From NCBI GenBank assembly GCA_903772945.1, contig CAICTM010000584.1, forward strand, positions 1 through 58,242: a stretch of 58,242 nt of DNA, read 5' to 3'. The stretch's first letter is position 1, and each line of letters opens with the position of its first letter. This stretch comes from Seminavis robusta. Taxonomy: Eukaryota; Bacillariophyta; Bacillariophyceae; Naviculales; Naviculaceae. Below the pieces are notes generated by a model that searched no databases, was not told where the DNA came from, and saw only the letters and a list, made by a program, of their open reading frames with translations. Shown here one piece after another: positions 42,257 through 52,788 of the stretch. Made by a program: the position numbers and the translations under genes.

Positions 42257-42630
42257 GGACCGTCCAACGGTTTTTGCTCAGGTTTAAAAACTGCTCAAAT
42301 CGTGGTTCTGGTTAAGGGAATGTTAAGGGAATGTTGAAGCTTTAAGGGAATGTTAAGGGAATGTTGAGGATTTAAGGGAATGTTTTAAGGGAATGTTTAT
42401 TAAAGGGAATGTTCATTTTTTTTAAGGGAATGTTCTATGGGGTTTACATGAAGGCTTAGAGGAATGTTTCGAAGCGTTAAGGGAATGTTGTTAAGGGAAT
42501 GTTGATTTAAGGGAATGTTAAGGGAATGTTAAGGATTTAAGGGAATGTTTTAAGGGAATGTTTAAGGGAATGTTTCAACTGCAAAATTTTGAGTTTTTTT
42601 AAAACCTGAGCGAAAACCGTCGGACGGTCC
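42257..42630. mobile_element. 374-bp TIR element carrying an internal satellite array (MITE-like)
   Basis: The ends form a 34-bp terminal inverted repeat: 42257-42290 against the complement of 42597-42630, identical at 31 of 34 positions by my count and starting GGACCGTCC. Allowing the repeat to start one base in, the flanks carry a possible 3-bp duplication CAG. There is no coding capacity. The interior is a tandem array of AAGGGAATGTT. This fits a non-autonomous DNA transposon (MITE). The superfamily is undetermined. Confidence 0.75.
42312..42575. repeat. 15 copies of AAGGGAATGTT inside the TIR element
   Basis: AAGGGAATGTT occurs 15 times exactly, plus one degenerate copy, always in the same orientation, with spacers of 0-10 bases (T runs or GATTT). 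The copies fall in two similar blocks, about 42312-42436 and 42478-42575, separated by unrelated sequence, as if a block had been duplicated. Confidence 0.9.
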
Positions 42631-43480
42631 AGCTTCCGAGGTTAACAACGTTGGTCATATGGTGTATTGCTTCTCCGAAGAGCACCAGTCTCGTTCAGGA
42701 CCAAGTCATCGGCCTTCTACCGGTAAAGATTTTGGGAGGTCCATGGCGGTCGTGACGAAGAAATCATTTGGCTGGCCAACGCTTGATAGCTAGAACGCTG
42801 TACCTGCTACCGGTTGCGTTGACGGCTTATTCATCTACCTGATACAGTGTAAGAAAGAGGATCCCAGTTGGCAACTACCAGTACAAGTACATGCAGTAGC
42901 TAGCTAACGCGCAAGCAAGCTTACCAGAAACAATGAAAAGGCGCACTGTGGATCTGTGGTGCGATAAAGTGGGCTTTGAAACGATAGATGCAGCCGGACT
43001 TCAGCCGGTCGAATGGTTGCCGCACTCGAGCTGGCTGTAGATCGTTTTGAGGGAGAAAAGAAGCCACTTCAAGGCCAAAGACCCGGACTTATTAAGATAC
43101 TGGAAAGCAAAGAAGTCATTGACACGCGACTGTTGATGAGGAGAACAACAGGGAAAACATCCACATTGAAATGGCGACAAGCCTCGTACATAGTTGTTTG
43201 ATCGTCCCCTGTGTTTGTCAACAGTGGAACGGTGTAGTTTTGTGGTGGCTTTTATCGAAACATCCAGAGTTGAGATCTGACCAGCCTTCGTGGGTATCTA
43301 CAGGCTGGTCAATACTGATTGCGTTCGCTGGTCATTGCTAGCTAGCTCCCTTTTGATTTGCTCTATACTGGCTGCAGAGTCAACGCCCCAAGCGATTGCT
43401 TCATGTCTGTTGGTTTCTCACAAATCCCAACCTCTAGGAAACAAAAGCAATCCACCAAAGTCGAACCAAAAATATCCACA
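42631..43480. other. Intergenic
   Basis: No gene supported. Two short overlapping ORFs near 42932-43201 (36 and 62 codons, different frames) could be remains of something, but match nothing I know. The last 150 bases are the leader of the surface-protein gene. Confidence 0.45.
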
Positions 43481-44626
43481 ATGAAGTTTTTCTCCAATAT
43501 TTTGCTCCTTGCTGCTCCCCTCTTGGCTACTGCCAGTGGAACTGATGAACATAACCGTGCTCTCGAGATTGGTGACTGGAGCGTCAACTTCAAAACAATT
43601 GATGGACAGGACTTTACCTATGAAACTGGTCCTGGTGCCGGTGAAAATGTGAATGTAAAGATTTCTGTTGAAAACAAATGTCGCCAGGAAGCTGCCGCTG
43701 CAGAGCGCACCAATGTTGGCCACTTCTATCCCAACCAAGATGTTTCTGGCATCGCTGTGGACACCTCAGGAATTGTCAATGACCCTGGTATGGGCATCAA
43801 TGGCTTCTCCTTTTCATTTGTTGAAGGAGTCAATGAAAATGCCCTCATCTACTCAGAAGCTGATGATGGTCTCAATGCTGCGGTCAACTTCTGTGTTGTG
43901 CTTGGACTTTACTCTGACATTATGTTGATTGACTTTGCTGAGGTCAAGCTGACATACCTGATTGATTTGGTGACCCAAGTTCCCACCTTGACTGGTTACA
44001 CAGTCACTCAAGCTGAGGCCTTTACTGATGCTGAGGACACTACTCTCAGCTTTGATGGAACTCTCTTGGCCTACTTCTGTGACCCTGACAGCTATACCAT
44101 TCTCACCAATGATGGTTCTGATTCTGTAACCACTCAAGGAAGCACTCTCAATGTTTGCTTCAGGGTTGAAGAAGGACAGTTCCAAGTCAAGGATATCATG
44201 GAGTTCACTGTCAGGAATGCCGAAGCTGCAGAGCCCTCTCAGCTCATTATCACCGACTCTGCTCCTGCCTCTACCATTTTCTCTACCAAGAAGTGTGTTG
44301 ACGAAGGAAATGATAACAATGTCTGTTTGGTGTCCTTCTTGTTGTTTGCTGACTTCTATGATTTTGAAGCCTTGACCTTGACTGGAGAGGGAAGCATTCT
44401 CTTAGAGCTTGGAGGAACTGCTGCTGCACCTGCAGGCCGTCGTTTGCGCAAGAATATCCAGATTGTAGATGGCCACCGCAAGCTTCAGAATGAGGTGACT
44501 GAAACAGTTGAGGTCCAACCCCAGCCATTTGCAGTTGAGAAGCACCACCTTCCCTCCTCGGCCAACTCTGCCATGGCTTCCATTGCTACCTTTGGAGCCA
44601 TTGCTGGAGCTGCCTTGGCCCTCTAA
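43481..44626 (+). CDS. Secreted, probably GPI-anchored surface protein
   Basis: Intronless, 381 aa from ATG 43481; the frame is open upstream, but this ATG starts a signal peptide (MKFFSNILLLAAPLLATAS). The acidic, Thr/Asp-rich beta-type body (about 20-340) has few Cys. A basic stretch GRRLRKNIQ and then HRKLQNE contain RxL-type sites, which are known cleavage sites in some diatom frustule preproteins. The C-terminus ends in a small-residue stretch and hydrophobic tail (SSANSAMASIATFGAIAGAALAL split by the anchor site), typical of a GPI signal. No domain is recognised. Probably a wall or plasma-membrane surface protein. Confidence 0.72.
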   Translation: MKFFSNILLLAAPLLATASGTDEHNRALEIGDWSVNFKTIDGQDFTYETGPGAGENVNVKISVENKCRQEAAAAERTNVGHFYPNQDVSGIAVDTSGIVNDPGMGINGFSFSFVEGVNENALIYSEADDGLNAAVNFCVVLGLYSDIMLIDFAEVKLTYLIDLVTQVPTLTGYTVTQAEAFTDAEDTTLSFDGTLLAYFCDPDSYTILTNDGSDSVTTQGSTLNVCFRVEEGQFQVKDIMEFTVRNAEAAEPSQLIITDSAPASTIFSTKKCVDEGNDNNVCLVSFLLFADFYDFEALTLTGEGSILLELGGTAAAPAGRRLRKNIQIVDGHRKLQNEVTETVEVQPQPFAVEKHHLPSSANSAMASIATFGAIAGAALAL

Positions 44627-44755
44627 TGAGCACACGAAAGTTGATTGAGTTTAGCGCGGTTGAAAAGGAGCGAGCGAAAGGCGCTGCCACGAGAAAAGAA
44701 AAAACACATGCATACATAGACCACTTATAGTTTAATACGATAGATACAAAGAATA

Positions 44756-45021
44756 TCAATGTGGCTTTCTCGTGCTAGCTCTGGAGCCCCAATCCATCAC
44801 GGATGATGCTATCCACAACACGGATGCAAACATAGCGACGCGATTAAGTACTCCTGGAAGAAAAATGTCAAATCGGTGGAAGCAGTTCCGGACACAAGAT
44901 AGCAAAAGCACAAATAAAGCCACAGCGGCCCACAGCCACCATGCATCGTCGCAATCTCGTTGATGGCGCAGTCTAGCAAGTGTCTGTACCCATTCATACG
45001 ACACAAAACGGGCATCAGGGA
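44756..45021 (-). CDS. 3' exon of a putative two-TM protein
   Basis: After a GTGAACAG acceptor at 45022-45023 the frame reads PDARFVSYEWVQTLARLRHQ, then two hydrophobic helices (WWLWAAVALFVLLLSCV and NRVAMFASVLWIASSVM), and stops after 87 codons. The hydrophobic pattern is regular and the charge placement sensible, so I think this is a real last exon. The 5' exon could not be located: candidate donors upstream do not match the phase. No family is recognised. Confidence 0.35.
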
Positions 45022-45965
45022 CTGTTCACTTGAGCCACAAACAAAACAATCAAAGAACTGACAACCAAACGATAGTGCTATGACGGTAGTGTGTAGGTGG
45101 CAGCTTGATCGAAGGAACTTCTTGTCGCGCCGTGCTGAGGGATCCACACGCGTTTGGACATGCGGCTGTGCTTTGGAAGTCGTTCGAACAAGGCATTCAC
45201 CACTCAGGGCATAGGTCAGTAAATGTCAACATCCAGGATGCAAAAGTCGTTCAGCACAATTAGATTTTGACGCCAAAGTCTTGAAGAAGACCACTCTAGA
45301 TGCATGTGGTGATTTGGTCATTATCTCTTTGTGTGGCCGAATTGCATTCAAGGTAAGATCAACTTTCCTTCGACAGAGAAGTTCGATCAAGTCTCAAAGA
45401 CGCCCAAGCCACCACCGTGCAGGCTGTGACTGCAGACTATTCTAGAATATCTCGCTCTGCGTGTGCAGCTTTAGCTTTGCCCACGCCGCATGGCATGAAT
45501 GGGCAATCAGACCACAGCAAATACAGTAGTAGACTACCGGCAGTCTAGCTAGGTCTAGTAAAAAAATATTGGTTGGCTCTCTTGAGAACAACAGACGGGA
45601 TACTGGTAGCGTCAAGAAGATACTGGTGGAAGCGATCTTGCAAGGTGTGGCTGGGCCTTGGCGCCTTCGGTGCTCTCAAGACTCAAGACTCGGAGTTGTA
45701 TCGTTGTACATCGTATCTTTGAATCTTTCATCTTTCACACTGAAAGCTTATCTTCCACGTGCACATCCCCTAACGGCAACTGCCCTGATAAATATTGCTG
45801 TGCCCCTTTCTTAATGTACGAATCCTGACACATACTCAGTGCAAGAGTCATTTTCGCAGAACTTCAACCAAAAGTCATTTATTTATTCACCAAAGGTCAT
45901 TATTTTATTCACCTTGAGATCTACATTGTACTACTAGCTACCGTAGTAGCAAAAGGGCTCGATGT
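45022..45965. other. Intergenic
   Basis: It may hold the 5' exon of the minus-strand two-TM gene and the promoter of the cyclase. CTAG-rich near 45540-45560. No other gene seen. Confidence 0.45.
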
Positions 45966-48900
45966 ATGACGATACTACCACTCATTTTTCTCATAAAGGC
46001 GAATAATACTGCAATCAACTCTCCGAAGATGAACGAAGCGTACATCAATGAAGGCATGGACGACGAAGGATCCTTGGCTGAAGCGAGTCAGTCTCATGTT
46101 ACTTCGAACTCACCAGAGGATGGCGAAAAGATTGTGATTGCAAATTCAGAGAGCAAGCAGGTTTACTATCTCCGATCCCTACTCGTGTTGGTCCTTGTCC
46201 TGGTGGCCGCCGGGGTTTCCACTGCCGTCTTTCTGTTCGCGCGTGGATCGGAACAAAAGGACTTTGAAACTCAGTACTACGACCATGCCCTCAAAGTTAC
46301 GTCTTCCTTTCGAGCTAATGCCAAGTTGAGACTAGGCGCCATTGAATCATTTGCTGTCAGCATCGCATCTGGCGCCAAAGCCCGAGGCGAGACTTGGCCT
46401 ATGGTAACCACCCCCGACTTCGAACGCAAGGCCCAATACATTCTGGAACTGTCATCCGTTATTTCACTCACCATCTTTCCTTTAGTGACGACCGAAGACC
46501 GCCCCGCATGGGAAGACTACTCAGGGAAAAGCACTGACTGGATCATACAGGGGCTGGCCTACCAGGAACAACACATATCGGATCACTTTGACTACGAGGC
46601 GGAAAGGGTGGTTCTGGACTACGTTGACTTGGTCATGGACGGTCCTTTACAGAATGGCCAGTTGGTTCGTCCATTCATCTTCAACATTTCTCGAGAAGGC
46701 ATCGCCCCTGCACAAGAGGAAGGGCCATTTTTCCCGTGGTGGCAGTTTGCGCCTATTTCGCCTGTGCTAGCTGGTATCAACTACAATACCATGTCTCTTC
46801 CAACGCGTATCCCAAGCCTCGAGACAATCATGGAGACTCAGAAGCCTATGGTGACAACTGCGTGGGATTATTCCAACGTGGAAGACCCTCGCATCAAAGG
46901 GAAGAAGGCCATGTTAGATCTGTATCTCCTCAGGTGGCAGAATGGAGGCAAGAAGTATCAAGATGGCCCTGTCAGCGACCTGTACTATCCAATCTTTGAG
47001 TCTTACGAGGACGAACATTACGGCGAGCTCCCTGCGGACCAACGCAAACTTGTGGCCGTCATGAACTCGTATGTCTAGTAAGTACAACCACATTCGCATC
47101 TTTTGTGCACCGCGGCTCCAGCGATACTCATCACAATGCCTTTCAGTTGGCAGGTGTACTTTGAAGACGTGTTGCCAGACGCGGACAATGCTCAGGGAGT
47201 TATTGCCGTCTTGGAGAACACGTGCGGCCAAGAGTTCAGCTACGTCTTGAATGGTGCATCTGCCTCCTATTTGGGGGCTGGAGATTGGCACGACGCGAAG
47301 TTTGACGAGTACGTGGTCTCCACGGGTTTTGGGGCTTTCCTTGGCGAAACGGACTCGAAGTTCGAGAACAAGTGCATCTACAACGTCCGAGTCTATCCGT
47401 CTCAAGAACTCCAGGAATCCTTCAAGTCGAATACTCCCCTAATATTCACCATTACGGTTGTTTGTTCCTTTATTCTTGCATCCGCAATCTTTGTGCTCTA
47501 CGATCTCGTCGTGGAGAAGCGACAAACTGTGGTCATGAAGAAGGCGGTTCAAAGCACCGAAGTTGTCCGATCTCTATTTCCCGAGACAGTGAGGGAGAGG
47601 CTCTTCGAAGAAGCATCTACCAAAGAAAGGGGCAATTTCGTTGCTCGTGACCAGGATGATGCGAGCAAAGAGCATGGCCATCCAATAGTAGCCGATCTAT
47701 ACGAGAACTGCACTGGTGAGTACGGACGAGTGCATGAACGCAGGATTCCTGTCACCTTGGTTGCCCTCACGTTGCGTCTTTCTCCTATGACCTGAAGTGC
47801 TATTCGCTGACTTGGCCGGTATGTCCTTCTGGCTTTGCTTCGACATCTTGCTCAGCGGGAAAGAGATGATCTCACCTTTTTGATCTGTTGCAGGATTCAC
47901 AAAGTGGAGCAGCTCTCGAGAGCCCAGTCATGTCTTTGAGGTACGTGAAGTGCAAAAGCATCCGTGAATTGAACCTTGCTGAAAGCTCCACACCGTAGCT
48001 CACATTGGATCTTTACAACACAGCTCTTGGAGGCCATCTATGGAGAGGTATGAACTTTGAGCTGAATTTTGTTGTCTGCAGTCAAGCGGCTACTTGAAGA
48101 CACTGACACCACTGCATTGTCCCTACTTTGTTGCTTTGTCTGACCAGTTTGATTCCATAGCCCAGCGAAGGAACGTGTTCAAGATTGAAACGATTGGAGG
48201 TAGGTGCCCCGAGCAACTGTTGCTTCTTTAGACAAGGACAACTTCTGAGAGTGTAGTTTTCCCATCATACATGCAGACTGTTACTTGGCCATAACGGGTG
48301 TCCCTCGGTAAGCAATTGTCAAAGGCTGCTAAAAAAAAGATGGTACAGCTGTATCGACCATGTTCCTGCAGGAGATAGACTCATTGGCAACTTGTCATGT
48401 TTGTACAGCCCCCAGACCAAACACGCATTGATCATGGCTCGCTTTGCTAGTGAAGCAATGGAACGCATGAATGAAGTGATTCAATCCACGCTGGTGCATA
48501 CACTGGGGGAGGATACTGGTACCTTGAAAATGCGGGTTGGCCTTCACTCAGGAGCCGTGACGGCGGGTGTCTTGCGTACCAGTCGGCAGCGATATCAGTG
48601 AGTCATCTGCCCTCTTCAGTCTTCATTCATTGTTCTTGAAGTGTTGATACTCACACCCGGTCTTGATCGCTACAGACTGTTTGGCGACACAGTGAACACT
48701 GCCTCCAGGATGGAAAGCACTGGTTTGCCTGGAATGATTCAGGCCTCACAGGCTACTGCTGATCTTATCATTGCTGCTGGCAAGGTTGCATGGGTCTCAC
48801 CAAGAGAGGGTGGAGTGGAAGCCAAAGGCAAAGGGGTCATGACTACTTTCTGGATCACTCCAAAGACAGAATTGACATCAACTGATTCCATGGTCTCAGA

Positions 48901-48985
48901 TATGTCAAATCCTTGCCATCACATTTCCAGTGAATTTGTTTTGAGTTCTGACATCGCCAGTGTCACCAAGAATGCTGAATGCTGA
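45966..48985 (+). CDS. Receptor-type class III nucleotide (guanylate) cyclase
   Basis: Nine exons: 45966-47077, 47147-47715, 47798-47818, 47894-47940, 48024-48047, 48148-48199, 48277-48307, 48409-48597 and 48676-48985, all GT-AG and in phase, giving 784 aa. ATG 46029 is an equally good start (763 aa). TM1 is at about 69-92 and TM2 at about 469-491. Between them lies a CHASE-like sensor of about 370 residues. A linker with SLFPETVRERL precedes the cyclase domain. Metal-binding residues are Asp565 (VLFADLAGFT) and Asp609 (IGDCYLAITGVP). Glu605 (KIETIGD) is the guanine-type residue, and Asn689/Arg693 (FGDTVNTASRM) are present. The guanine-contacting Cys of animal guanylate cyclases is Gln682 here. 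It probably makes cGMP, possibly cAMP, in response to an external signal. A decayed copy of exons 6-9 follows. Confidence 0.88.
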
Positions 48986-49369
48986 TTGCAGTCAAACCAC
49001 CAGCTTGAGTTTTTGCACCTTAGTTTGTGGAGTTGTCTCCAGAAATGTAAGTGATGGGGCAAATCTAATACTACTTTAGTTATCACACAGATTCCCTTTC
49101 AATTTTTATCGAGTTGACCAACGAAACCTAAAAACTGAAAGGAGCTTCAGCAGCCTCAATAGCTGCCTAGTTGACCCATCACTGCAGAAAACTCGCCAAC
49201 TCAAAGGTCTTGGCGGTCCTCATGCATGTTGAAGTCTGGGGCCATATCCTCACCATTTGTTTTTGTTTGAGGGTCACCAACATTGAGCACTCCACAGAGC
49301 AAGGCATGTCTCTGAGATGAGACAGCATGTATGAGATTTGGAAGTCTGTTTGGTTGTTTGGCTGCACTG
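48986..49369. other. 3' flank of cyclase gene
   Basis: No gene supported. Probably the 3' UTR and the start of the duplicated segment described next. Confidence 0.45.
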
Positions 49370-50060
49370 TAGAGTTAGACAGCTTGGTTGAGAGTGACAC
49401 TGCTGCATTCACTGAACTGCCTTTGCTGCTCGTCTGACCAGTTTGAGGCTTTGTCCAAGTACTGAGCAGTACTCAAGTTGATTGAGACAATCAGAGAAAA
49501 GGGGGGTGAGTAAGCATGCATGGTTGGGTACAGACAAGAGTATACTTCTCAGACAGTTGTTTTGCCATCTTAGTGCTATATTTCAATTGCTGCAGTCCCT
49601 CGCAGTATGTATGCTTTCCCCCGAGTTGCCATAACCCATGTTTGGCCACCCATTGCTGCTTGGAAGATGCACCAATGCACCCAATGACGTCTGGCTGAGC
49701 ATGCATGGATGATGGCTCGCTTTTAGTCACAATGTCAATGAGACAAACCAAGCATAGCCATATCCAATCTTCAATTCATTGGTCATTGAAGGATTTGAAC
49801 TCACCTGTTGTCTTTGCTTGTGATTCAAAATCATATGTTTGGCAACACAGAGTCAATGTTGGTTGCTGCATGGAAAGCATTGCATGGTTTCCCAGGATGA
49901 TTCAAGCCCGCAGAGGCTGAAGCTTCCTTGATCATTGCAGCAGGAAAGGCGACCCTTGATGATGTTGAAGGGGTGCCCGAGGAAATGGCGTGCACCGATG
50001 GGATGAGGGTGATGAGGTGGCACCATGGCGCCAAGCCGTCAAACATGATGCAACTTCAAC
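49370..50060 (+). pseudogene. Decayed duplicate of the cyclase catalytic exons 6-9
   Basis: The order matches the cyclase gene just upstream. CTGACCAGTTTGA at 49434-49446, followed by an ATTGAGACAATCAGAG stretch, corresponds to exon 6 with its intron border. TTGCCATAAC near 49625 matches exon 7. ATGGCTCGCTTT near 49709 matches exon 8. TTTGGCAACACAG...ATGGAAAGCA...GATCATTGCAGCAGGAAAGG at 49838-49950 matches exon 9 (FGDTVN...MES...IIAAGK). Frames are broken throughout and no ORF survives. It is a partial tandem duplication that has decayed. Confidence 0.75.
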
Positions 50061-50376
50061 CGAGAGACTCCAGTCTGCTGTCCTGAATGGACTTTCACTG
50101 TCTTTTCCCATCTTCCTGACTGACCATCTTTGGCCAAGGTAATCAATTGCCTGGAAGATTTTAAAAAATAGAGGTTGGTTCTATGTTTGCGGTGGTTGGG
50201 GATATTTTATAGGGGAGAAGGTATTGGAAGCTTTTCGAATGGCAGTCCAAGCCGGGAGACGGCACCCAAGATGACAGGAAATTCCTTCAAAATCTCCTCA
50301 TTGTTTTAGTACCAATCTTGACACTTTCCATCTCACCAAATACTTTTCTACTAGTTAGCTAGTTCTACAACTCAAG
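50061..50376. other. Intergenic
   Basis: Between the cyclase relic and the methyltransferase. No gene seen; presumably promoter. Confidence 0.45.
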
Positions 50377-51287
50377 ATGAGAGTGAGTTGGTTGCAACTT
50401 TTCCCGGTAGGGCTCTTGGCCCCATTCGTCCTTGTCCAGAAAGTGGATTGCTTGGCGGGAGGCTTTGCCAAAGCTGCCAAAAGCTTCCCACCCTCTCCAA
50501 GGAAGCCCAAAAGCTACTGAAGAAACACAATGGAAATCTCGACTCTGCATCTGAAGAGTACTTTGGAAAACGGCAAATTCAAGATGGAGATCATTATGAC
50601 AGGGTCTCCGCGGCATGGGACACTGTGGCTATCTTTTTACCCGTGGACTACAAAAAGAGCAAGGGCAAGGTGGAAGCATACGTCGATCGAAGGCTGGATC
50701 TCATCAGCTCTTGCTGTCTTCCTTCTGGCGCTGACAAGCAGGATTCCAAGCCCAGGTTGCTGGACGTTGGGTGCGGCGATGGTGCTATCTTCCCCAAAAT
50801 ATCCAACCTTGGCTTGGACTACCATGGAGTTGACATTTCTCCTGAGATGATTCGCCTGGGCCGTCAACGATTTCCAAACGCCAAGTTTCAAGTGGGATCC
50901 TTTCCTCCATCTTCAGATGATGAAGTGGCGCAAGATTGCTACGATACCTTAGTATTCAATGGATCCCTGCAGTTCTTCCCGGATACGGCAGGGATCCTGG
51001 GGCAAGCTATGGCGTGCCTGAGACAGTCCCGTGGAGGACGCATTGTCTTGAGCCACGTGGAAGGATCCAAGTTTGTACAACACGAATGCCGAACGAATCC
51101 TTCCGTAGCGGTCAGGAACATGCCTACAGAGGCTCAATTGAGAGAATGGGCGGCAGCTCGATGGAATGCAAAGTATGCAGTGAAGGTTCGGACCAAAGAA
51201 GACTTGTTGCTGGATCAGTCGATCGACGAGCAAGACCGGGCCAACGAAGACTTCTATTTGATGGCGTTGGACGTAGTCCCGAACTAG
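50377..51287 (+). CDS. Class I SAM-dependent methyltransferase
   Basis: The body frame (to TAG 51287) has motif I LLDVGCGDGAIFPKI, motif II DYHGVDISPEMIRLG and YDTLVFNGSLQFFPD, a class I Rossmann methyltransferase. It contains no ATG before the SAM domain. ATG 50377 is in another frame. One solution is an exon of six bases (ATGAGA|GTGAGT) spliced after CTCTCCAAG to 50502, giving 263 aa in phase. Alternatively the first frame, which reads as a signal peptide (MRVSWLQLFPVGLLAPFVLV), is the true start and a frameshift joins it to the body. I prefer the splice because both sites match consensus, but only RNA can tell. The substrate is unknown. Confidence 0.72.
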
Positions 51288-51479
51288 AGCTGAGATTAGG
51301 TAGCGTAAGGACTGCGAGCAAAAAAGTCAGCTGAAGAAACATAATATGTGTACATACTCATTACTGATACATGCTTTCATCCATAAAAAGTGTAGGTAGT
51401 TGTCAATTCTTCATCTGCTTTCGAGTTCGCAATTCTGCAGCATCAAACAGGCGCATCATGCAAAGATCCAATCCTAAAC
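51288..51479. other. Convergent 3' intergenic
   Basis: Short gap between the methyltransferase (+) and the BspA-like gene (-). Nothing recognised. Confidence 0.5.
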
Positions 51480-52788
51480 TTATCCCACCCAGAGGAGGAA
51501 GGAAGCTGATGAGGCGAGTAGCCACCATCTCCATCCGATGGAATCCCAATTCTTTCGTGAGGAAGATTCAACGTCATCATTCTTGACCACCAAAGACGCC
51601 GCCTCCTCATCTTGTTGTGCCTCATCAGTTCCACTTCCAGCAGCTGCCAAGGAATGGAAACACGTCTTTGTTGTCATGCTACAGTTGCTGTTGATGGTAT
51701 CGACAAGGTTCTCGGGTACACAGTCACAGTTGAATCCTCCCGCGTTGCTGTTACAAGCTGCTTCTTCCAATGTGTCGACTTCCAACCCTGTCAAATCCCA
51801 ACACAGGTAAAACAAGTCCACGTCAGCGGGTGCGGTTTCCTCGTTGTCCAGTGTGACGGTAGTATTGAAAAAGATCCTGTCCATATTGTAGACATTGGAG
51901 GTATCCCACTTGGAAATATCTCGGGCCGCTCGGACATTGACGGCTCCGGCAAACATGCGTTCCATGGATTCCACACGGGATGTATCCAACAGAGACAAGT
52001 CTCCACCATAAAAGTTGACCGTGTCTTCCATCATGAATGCCATACTGGTGACCTTGCTAGTGGACCAAGTTTTGCCCAGGTCAATATGAAAGTTGTGGGT
52101 GCCAGCAAAGAGTCCTTCCATGTCCGTCAGCTCGGGCGTTTGCCAATTGGAAATCGGAAGAGTGTCCGGGCTGTCTCGGTTCACAAGTTGAATGGTGGCG
52201 GTAGTCTTGTATTCAGTAAATGCAGCTCTTAGGTTCTGCAAGGACGCCGTGTTCCATGACGAAATGTCGCTTATGAAATCGGAACTGTACGCCAACATGA
52301 CTCTCATGTCAACGACCCGAGATACATCCCATGAAGCAATATTGGCGGCAAATCGAGTAGTATTGTAAAATGCCTGTGTGTGAAATGGGGTTGTATATTG
52401 AGGCGCCACTCAGTCGAAGAACAGCACACGATCTACTACATGTTGATGTAGTATATAGACTTACTGCTCGCAGCGAAGTGACTCGACTGACATCCCATTG
52501 ACTTAGATCGGGATGAAAGTTGTGTGTATCGGCAAAGACTTCATCTAGTGCCGTGATCCCAGTGATATCCCATTCTTCAATGGGTCCCCCATAGAGTTGT
52601 TCGACCAAGGTGCGGTCGTTTTCGGTGGTGTCCATCCAGAGACGCAATGCCGATTGTAGGTTTTCATTGGTGAGTGTGATAGTATGTGCAACAGCATCCG
52701 TGTATTGACGGTTTTGAGTTGCTGCAACTATTGCTAGGCAATTCCATAACAATAGGATGGATATGAATGAAAGAAATGCTCGTGTCAT
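51480..52788 (-). CDS. BspA-like (DUF285) surface protein
   Basis: Exons 52788-52465 and 52373-51480 (91-nt intron, GTAAGT...ACACAG) encode 405 aa. It has a signal peptide (FLSFISILLLWNCLAIVAA). At least five DUF285/BspA-type repeats follow, of the form FxxDLSxWDVSxVxxMxxMF: FHPDLSQWDVSRVTSLRAAF, FAANIASWDVSRVVDMRVML and ARDISKWDTSNVYNMDRIF. A Cys-containing module comes next (CWDLTGLEVDTLEEAAC...CDCVPE). The hydrophobic C-terminus (WWLLASSASFLLWVG) suggests GPI or membrane anchoring. BspA-like repeats form LRR-type solenoids that mediate adhesion in bacteria and protists. It is next to the LRR gene at 53621. Confidence 0.87.

Noticed and set aside
51612..52232. 206-codon plus-strand ORF
   Set aside because: Antisense to the BspA-like gene, whose repeats, signal peptide and splice sites are convincing.
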